DNA of 64,000 nt from AP-15 sp963812675 (GTDB lineage Bacteria; Pseudomonadota; Alphaproteobacteria; ATCC43930; CGMCC-115725): assembly GCA_963812675.1 (NCBI GenBank), contig CAWEWR010000025.1, forward strand, positions 1 to 64,000, read 5' to 3'. How positions within the stretch are numbered: the first letter of the stretch is position 1; every line of letters begins with the position of its first letter. The notes beneath the pieces were generated by a model that saw only the letters and a program-made list of their open reading frames with translations, did not search any database and was not told the DNA's origin. Shown in pieces: positions 60,529-64,000 of this stretch. The translations under genes and the position numbers were made by a program.

Positions 60529-60678
60529 GCAATCTGCTGCCGCAAATGGGGAAGCGGTGCGCGATCTCAATCACTTTCGACCACAATGCTAGCGAATTGC
60601 CGGGATGATACCCCGGCGTTGGCCCACGATGCGCAGCGCGGGCTGAAGTCACCCGAGCCGAACGAAAGAATCGGGCCG

Positions 60679-61095
60679 TCAGTCGTCGCGGTGAGTGCGT
60701 TCCATCCGCTCGTGCCGCTCCTGGGCTTCGATGCTGAGGGTGGCGATGGGCCGGGCTTCGAGGCGGCGGATGCCGATCGGTTCGTCCGTCTCTTCGCAAT
60801 AACCGTAGGTGCCGTCATCTATCCGATGGAGCGCCGCTTCGATCTTGGAGATCAGCTTGCGCCCGCGCGCGCGGGTGCGCAGTTCGATCGCGCGCTCCGT
60901 TTCGAGCGAAGCGCGGTCCGTCACGTCCGGTTTGAGCAGGCTCTCTTCCTTCAGGTGCTGCAGGGTATCCGATGACTCGGCCAACAACTGGGCTCGCCAG
61001 CGCAACAGCTTTTGCCGAAAATATTCGATCTGAAGCGGGTTCATGAATTCCTCAGCATCGGAGGGATGGTAACCCGGCGGTAGTGACGGACGCAT
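60679..61095 (-). CDS. dksA: RNA polymerase-binding transcription factor DksA
   Basis: 138 residues. The coiled-coil helices are YFRQKLLRWRAQLLAES and ASLETERAIELRTRARGRKL with the tip aspartates in KPDVTDRAS. The C-terminal globular part has only one cysteine (GYCEETDEPIGIRRLEARP) where gammaproteobacterial DksA has a four-cysteine zinc finger; this single-Cys form is normal for alphaproteobacteria. It sensitises RNA polymerase to ppGpp. ATG 61095 has GGGGAG upstream. Transcribed towards cckA 188 bases away and divergent from sciP. Confidence 0.93.
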   Translation of the reverse strand: MRPSLPPGYHPSDAEEFMNPLQIEYFRQKLLRWRAQLLAESSDTLQHLKEESLLKPDVTDRASLETERAIELRTRARGRKLISKIEAALHRIDDGTYGYCEETDEPIGIRRLEARPIATLSIEAQERHERMERTHRDD

Positions 61096-61327
61096 CGGTC
61101 TCCCCGAAACTCCGTGAACAAAGCGGCGCGGAGTATATGAATCGGGTCTCTCCGCATCAAGCCGGAGAATCAGATCGAGACGCTTGATTCGGCTAAGCTT
61201 TCGGTACTGGTCCCTGGGCCGGGCCGAGGGTGGCCTGCCCCCGCGGCCAGAGACCGCCGTCCCAGATTTGCCTGTAAGGCAAGGGGTCCGGGTTCACGAA
61301 AATCGAGCGCGCTACAATGCGTTCCAT

Positions 61328-61360
61328 TTAGGGCTTCCTTAAGGTCTCTCGCTCTACTAT
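61328..61360 (+). promoter_or_regulatory. Candidate CtrA-regulated promoter of sciP
   Basis: TTAG-N7-TTAA at 61328-61342 differs in one base from the CtrA box TTAA-N7-TTAA. A -10-like TACTAT lies at 61355-61360. With the ATG at 61367, the CtrA box would span the -35 region, as at many CtrA-activated promoters, and the transcript would be leaderless. Confidence 0.5.
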
Positions 61361-61366
61361 CCCGTC

Positions 61367-61678
61367 ATGGAAGACAACGTTGAGCTGTACGAATTGTTCG
61401 AAAATGAAATCTTAGCGCGCGCCAGCGCGACCGCGATCGATTTGCCGCCTCCAGACACGAAGCGCTGGGTCGCCCGGCGCAAAGCAGTGGTGGTAAATGC
61501 GGTGCGCAGTGGCGCCATCAGCCTGGAAGAAGTTTGCCGCCGGTATGATCTGTCCGTAGAAGAATTCCTCGCTTGGCAACGCGCGATCGATACTCACGGG
61601 GTTGCGGGTCTGCGGGTGACCCGATTGCAGATCTATCGCGACACGCCCCCCGCGCGGCTGGCCAAACCGCGTTTTTGA
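61367..61678 (+). CDS. sciP: CtrA inhibitor SciP (DUF1153)
   Basis: 103 residues. The conserved block is DLPPPDTKRWVARRKAVVVN, AVRSGAISLEEVCRRYDLSV and EEFLAWQRAIDTHGVAGLR, which is the helix-turn-helix domain of SciP. In Caulobacter SciP binds CtrA and keeps it from activating target promoters in the G1 phase. The N-terminal ~28 residues are variable. ATG 61367 has no ribosome-binding site, consistent with leaderless translation. It is divergent from dksA and near cckA; an ISAs1 remnant abuts its 3' end. Confidence 0.92.
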   Translation: MEDNVELYELFENEILARASATAIDLPPPDTKRWVARRKAVVVNAVRSGAISLEEVCRRYDLSVEEFLAWQRAIDTHGVAGLRVTRLQIYRDTPPARLAKPRF

Positions 61679-61679
61679 G

Positions 61680-62300
61680 TATTTCTCAGCCAAAACTTCC
61701 TCGGCAAGTTTCTCCGCTTGAGGAATGGAATGCCAGCCACGACACCTTCAGTCGGCTGTTCAGCCCGGTGAATCCGGACCAGTTCCGTGCTTGCTTCCGG
61801 AAATTCCCGGCCCGGTTTGGCGATACCTGCGGCGAAGTCGCCGCGATCGAGGGCAAGACCTTGCGCCGAGCTTCCGATCTGCATCGTACCGGTTCCGCTC
61901 TGCACATGATCAGCGCGTGGTCTTGCGACCAGCGCCTGGTGCTTGCTCAGCCTGGTCAATAGGAAAAATCGTTCGCACCCGGGAGACCGCAAGCCTAGCG
62001 ACAACTGAGACCGTTTGTTACCTGCTGAGCGCTCCGCTGTTGCCGGAACGGCTCGGCCAAGTCGCTCTTTCACATTCGGGTGTCGAAAACCGGCTTCACT
62101 GGGTTCTCAACACCGTCATGCACGAGGACAAGACGAGAAATCGCAAGGAAACAGCGGATATAATCTAGCCATCCTGCGCCCCATGGCCCTCAACCTGATG
62201 CAATGGGATCGGTCTCGGGTATCTCTGCGCAGCATAACCTGGCCGCCTGGAAGACAGGTTTCCGGCTGAGCTGCTTTCGCCGGTTTGAAAAGTCGGCATA
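61680..62300 (+). mobile_element. ISAs1-family transposase remnant
   Basis: Pieces of an ISAs1-type transposase in several frames. Around 61692-61735: NFLGKFLRLRNGMP. From about 61735: ASHDTFSRLFSPVNPDQFRA, ending in LHMISAWSCDQRLVLAQ and a stop at 61962. After a deletion of the middle, from ~61965: GKIVRTRETASLATTETVCY and SGVENRLHWVLNTVMHEDKT. Then in another frame NLAILRPMALNLMQWDRSR to about 62300. The catalytic core is missing. No terminal repeats were identified, so the boundaries are approximate. Confidence 0.7.
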
Positions 62301-62474
62301 AATGCAAAATGTCGGTTAATTTTGATTCAATTGGTTACCAGGCGAGCACAACACGCTTGACCCAGCCGCGAGTCCGCCGCATGTGAAGGCGACGGTTGCC
62401 AAGTACGGTCGGGGTCGCGCTTCAGACTGCACGGTGAGTTCGGCAACTGCAATGCCTCGGTCAGAGGGATTCGA

Positions 62475-64000
62475 TTGCCTTTAGATAGTGCCCGATCTTT
62501 TCAGTTTGTCGAGGCCAGTGGACCCGACCTAAAATTCGTGGCACCCGCGGTCGCGCGGTTCAACGCGAGGCATCCGTATCTATTGTTCGGGGGGCGCGAG
62601 ATTTCCTGGATTCGCAAGCGCGCGAACAGTCATTCGAAGCTTTTAACTCGGCTGAAAACGTCATTATGCGAGAACGGTCCCACCTCGACCAGGCAAGAAT
62701 TACGCGCCAGCATCAAGCACCGGGGCCGATGCCTTATACATACGGCTTTTTTGGCGTTGATCAGCGATGGCGAGACTAAAGCCGATGCGCTTTACGCCAC
62801 GCGCACTGCATTGGCGCAGCTGAGTGCCGCACCGAGCTGGAAGACCCGGCCGGTGATCAAGTCCTTTCTGGACTGTGCTGAGATCGCTGTTGCCGTTTCT
62901 CTCGCCTACGATTGGCTGTACGATGAATTTTCGGACCAGGAGCGGCGGATTTTCGAGGATTCGCTTTTCCGCCATGTCCTCGCGCCGGCCCTTGCCGCAT
63001 ACGACGATCGCTTCGCGCAATGGCCTAGGCGGCGCGACAACTGCACGCTGGTGTCGAATGCGGGCATTCTGGTTTCGGCACTCGCAGTTCTCCATCGATA
63101 TCCGGATATTTCACGACAGCTGATCCAGAAAGCCCTCGTCTCGTCTTGGAACGTTTTCGACGGTCTGGCGCCGGATGGCGCTTGGCCCGAAGGGCCGAGC
63201 TATTGGTCGCTCGCCATGCGCTATGCGGGTCTAATGGTCGCGGCACTCGAGAGCACGCTCCACTACAGCTTTGGCTTGGCAGACCGACCCGGGTTTGCGC
63301 AAACGGGAGACTTTGCCTTGCATGCCGTCGGGCCGTTCGGCGCCGCGTTCAATTTCGGCGATTCCGAACCTCGCCTCGATGTGGCGCCGCTCGCCTGGTT
63401 TGCCCATCGGTTTAGGCGGCCGATCGATGCTTGGCTCGTAGACCAGTATGACGGCTGGTATCTTCCGTTCACCGTAATATGGGCTGACCGGCCGAAGCCC
63501 AAGCCCTCGGGCATCAAGGTCCCCACGGGCAAGGTATTTCACAGCAACAATCTCGCATGCTTTCGCAACACGTGGTCGAGCGACCCGGCCGCGTATCCGG
63601 TTTATCTGGCCATCAAGGGTGGAAATGTTTCTGGCCCCGAGGCCCGATCATCGCCGCTTCCCGAAGACGTCTTCCTGCACAACCAGGCGGATGCTGGAAG
63701 TTTCATCCTCGATGGCGCGCGACAACGGTGGATCATCGATCTCGGGGCGGACGATTACGACCTGCCGGGTTATTTTGATCACGGCGCCGATAATAAGTCA
63801 GGATCGCGTTGGCGATATTATCGGACGCAGACTACCGGCCACAACACCTTGGTCATCGATGGCGGCAATCAAATCCCCGACGCACGCGCGCCGATCGTCG
63901 GCAATTGTGTCGACGGGGACTGCAAATGGGCAATTTTCGATTTGTCCGCGGCTTATGGAAGGCCGCCGGGCTCCATTTGGCGTGGAGCCGCGCTAATCGG
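62475..64000 (+). CDS. Heparinase II/III-like protein (3' end outside window)
   Basis: Open reading frame without stop to the window end, at least 508 residues. TTG 62475 is chosen because GAGGGA lies five bases upstream; no in-frame ATG exists before. Features: HPYLLFGGREISWIRKRANS near the N-terminus, an alpha-toroid with YDWLYDEFSDQERRIFEDSL, RDNCTLVSNAGILVSALAV and APDGAWPEGPSYWSLAMRYA (contains the conserved Tyr region). After it comes the beta-sandwich start with TGHNTLVIDGGNQIPDARAP, as in heparinase II/III-family lyases. No signal peptide is visible. It may act on an exopolysaccharide, consistent with the PEP-CTERM/PrsT genes earlier in the window (inference). Confidence 0.8.
   Translation, partial: MPLDSARSFQFVEASGPDLKFVAPAVARFNARHPYLLFGGREISWIRKRANSHSKLLTRLKTSLCENGPTSTRQELRASIKHRGRCLIHTAFLALISDGETKADALYATRTALAQLSAAPSWKTRPVIKSFLDCAEIAVAVSLAYDWLYDEFSDQERRIFEDSLFRHVLAPALAAYDDRFAQWPRRRDNCTLVSNAGILVSALAVLHRYPDISRQLIQKALVSSWNVFDGLAPDGAWPEGPSYWSLAMRYAGLMVAALESTLHYSFGLADRPGFAQTGDFALHAVGPFGAAFNFGDSEPRLDVAPLAWFAHRFRRPIDAWLVDQYDGWYLPFTVIWADRPKPKPSGIKVPTGKVFHSNNLACFRNTWSSDPAAYPVYLAIKGGNVSGPEARSSPLPEDVFLHNQADAGSFILDGARQRWIIDLGADDYDLPGYFDHGADNKSGSRWRYYRTQTTGHNTLVIDGGNQIPDARAPIVGNCVDGDCKWAIFDLSAAYGRPPGSIWRGAALI

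Overview
The window is GC-rich chromosomal DNA, mostly densely packed and operon-organised. Its gene content points to an alphaproteobacterium, probably of the Rhodospirillales: popZ beside valS, a complete-looking CckA kinase, the CtrA antagonist SciP (DUF1153), a single-cysteine DksA, an ErpA/Xth pair, DUF5681 proteins and an LdtR-like MarR regulator. The lineage call is inference from gene content and has not been tested by a search.

Layout. 1-5.1 kb: end of a carboxymuconolactone decarboxylase-like gene, an XRE regulator, an SLC13 transporter coupled to a CBS-domain protein, and an IlvD/Edd dehydratase. 5.1-8.3 kb: an accessory stretch, AT-richer in its first part, with an MltR-like protein, two copies of a small zinc-ribbon family (one decaying), a frameshifted secreted/membrane protein and an orphan. 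8.35-14.1 kb: a DUF5681 pair, a D-aminoacylase-type amidohydrolase, a Rieske oxygenase and a lytic transglycosylase. 14.2-27 kb is core: dapA-smpB, a NYN ribonuclease-like gene coupled to a family-5 uracil-DNA glycosylase, folK, isoaspartyl methyltransferase-tolC-popZ-valS, a KamA-like radical SAM gene, a double-RCK potassium channel, and erpA-xth. 27-33 kb: an orphan pyruvate-dehydrogenase-type E1, a second DUF5681 gene, and a small decayed island (MNT/HEPN toxin-antitoxin, broken serine resolvase, orphan ORF). 33.8-39.3 kb: an acyl-CoA/organic-acid block (enoyl-CoA hydratase, CaiB, broken TPP enzyme, HTH-citrate synthase) divergent from a leader ORF, cupin and esterase. 39.3-41 kb is a gene graveyard (AraC and IS701 remnants). 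40.8-44.8 kb holds a PEP-CTERM protein with a repeated SQGM motif next to the PEP-CTERM TPR protein PrsT. 45-56.7 kb: a VOC fragment, SDR, methyltransferase, HAD phosphatase, tRNA-Phe(GAA), Zn alcohol dehydrogenase, an iron-type redox enzyme, MFS exporter, EAL protein coupled to a hybrid kinase, and a MarR regulator. 56.7-61.7 kb: recA, cckA, dksA and divergent sciP. 61.7-64 kb: an ISAs1 remnant and the start of a heparinase II/III-like gene cut by the window end.

How it fits together. The best-defined functional block is cell-cycle and stress control (recA, cckA, dksA, sciP, with popZ elsewhere in the window). SciP has a candidate CtrA box over its -35 region and may be made from a leaderless message. 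The PEP-CTERM protein, PrsT and the heparinase-like gene suggest an exopolysaccharide-linked surface system whose exosortase lies outside the window. No intact insertion sequence, CRISPR array or rRNA was seen. The most unusual items are the SQGM-repeat PEP-CTERM protein, the HTH-citrate synthase divergent from a leader ORF/cupin operon across a palindromic spacer, the potassium channel with one RCK domain on each side of its pore, and the MNT/HEPN pair whose toxin half is frameshifted.
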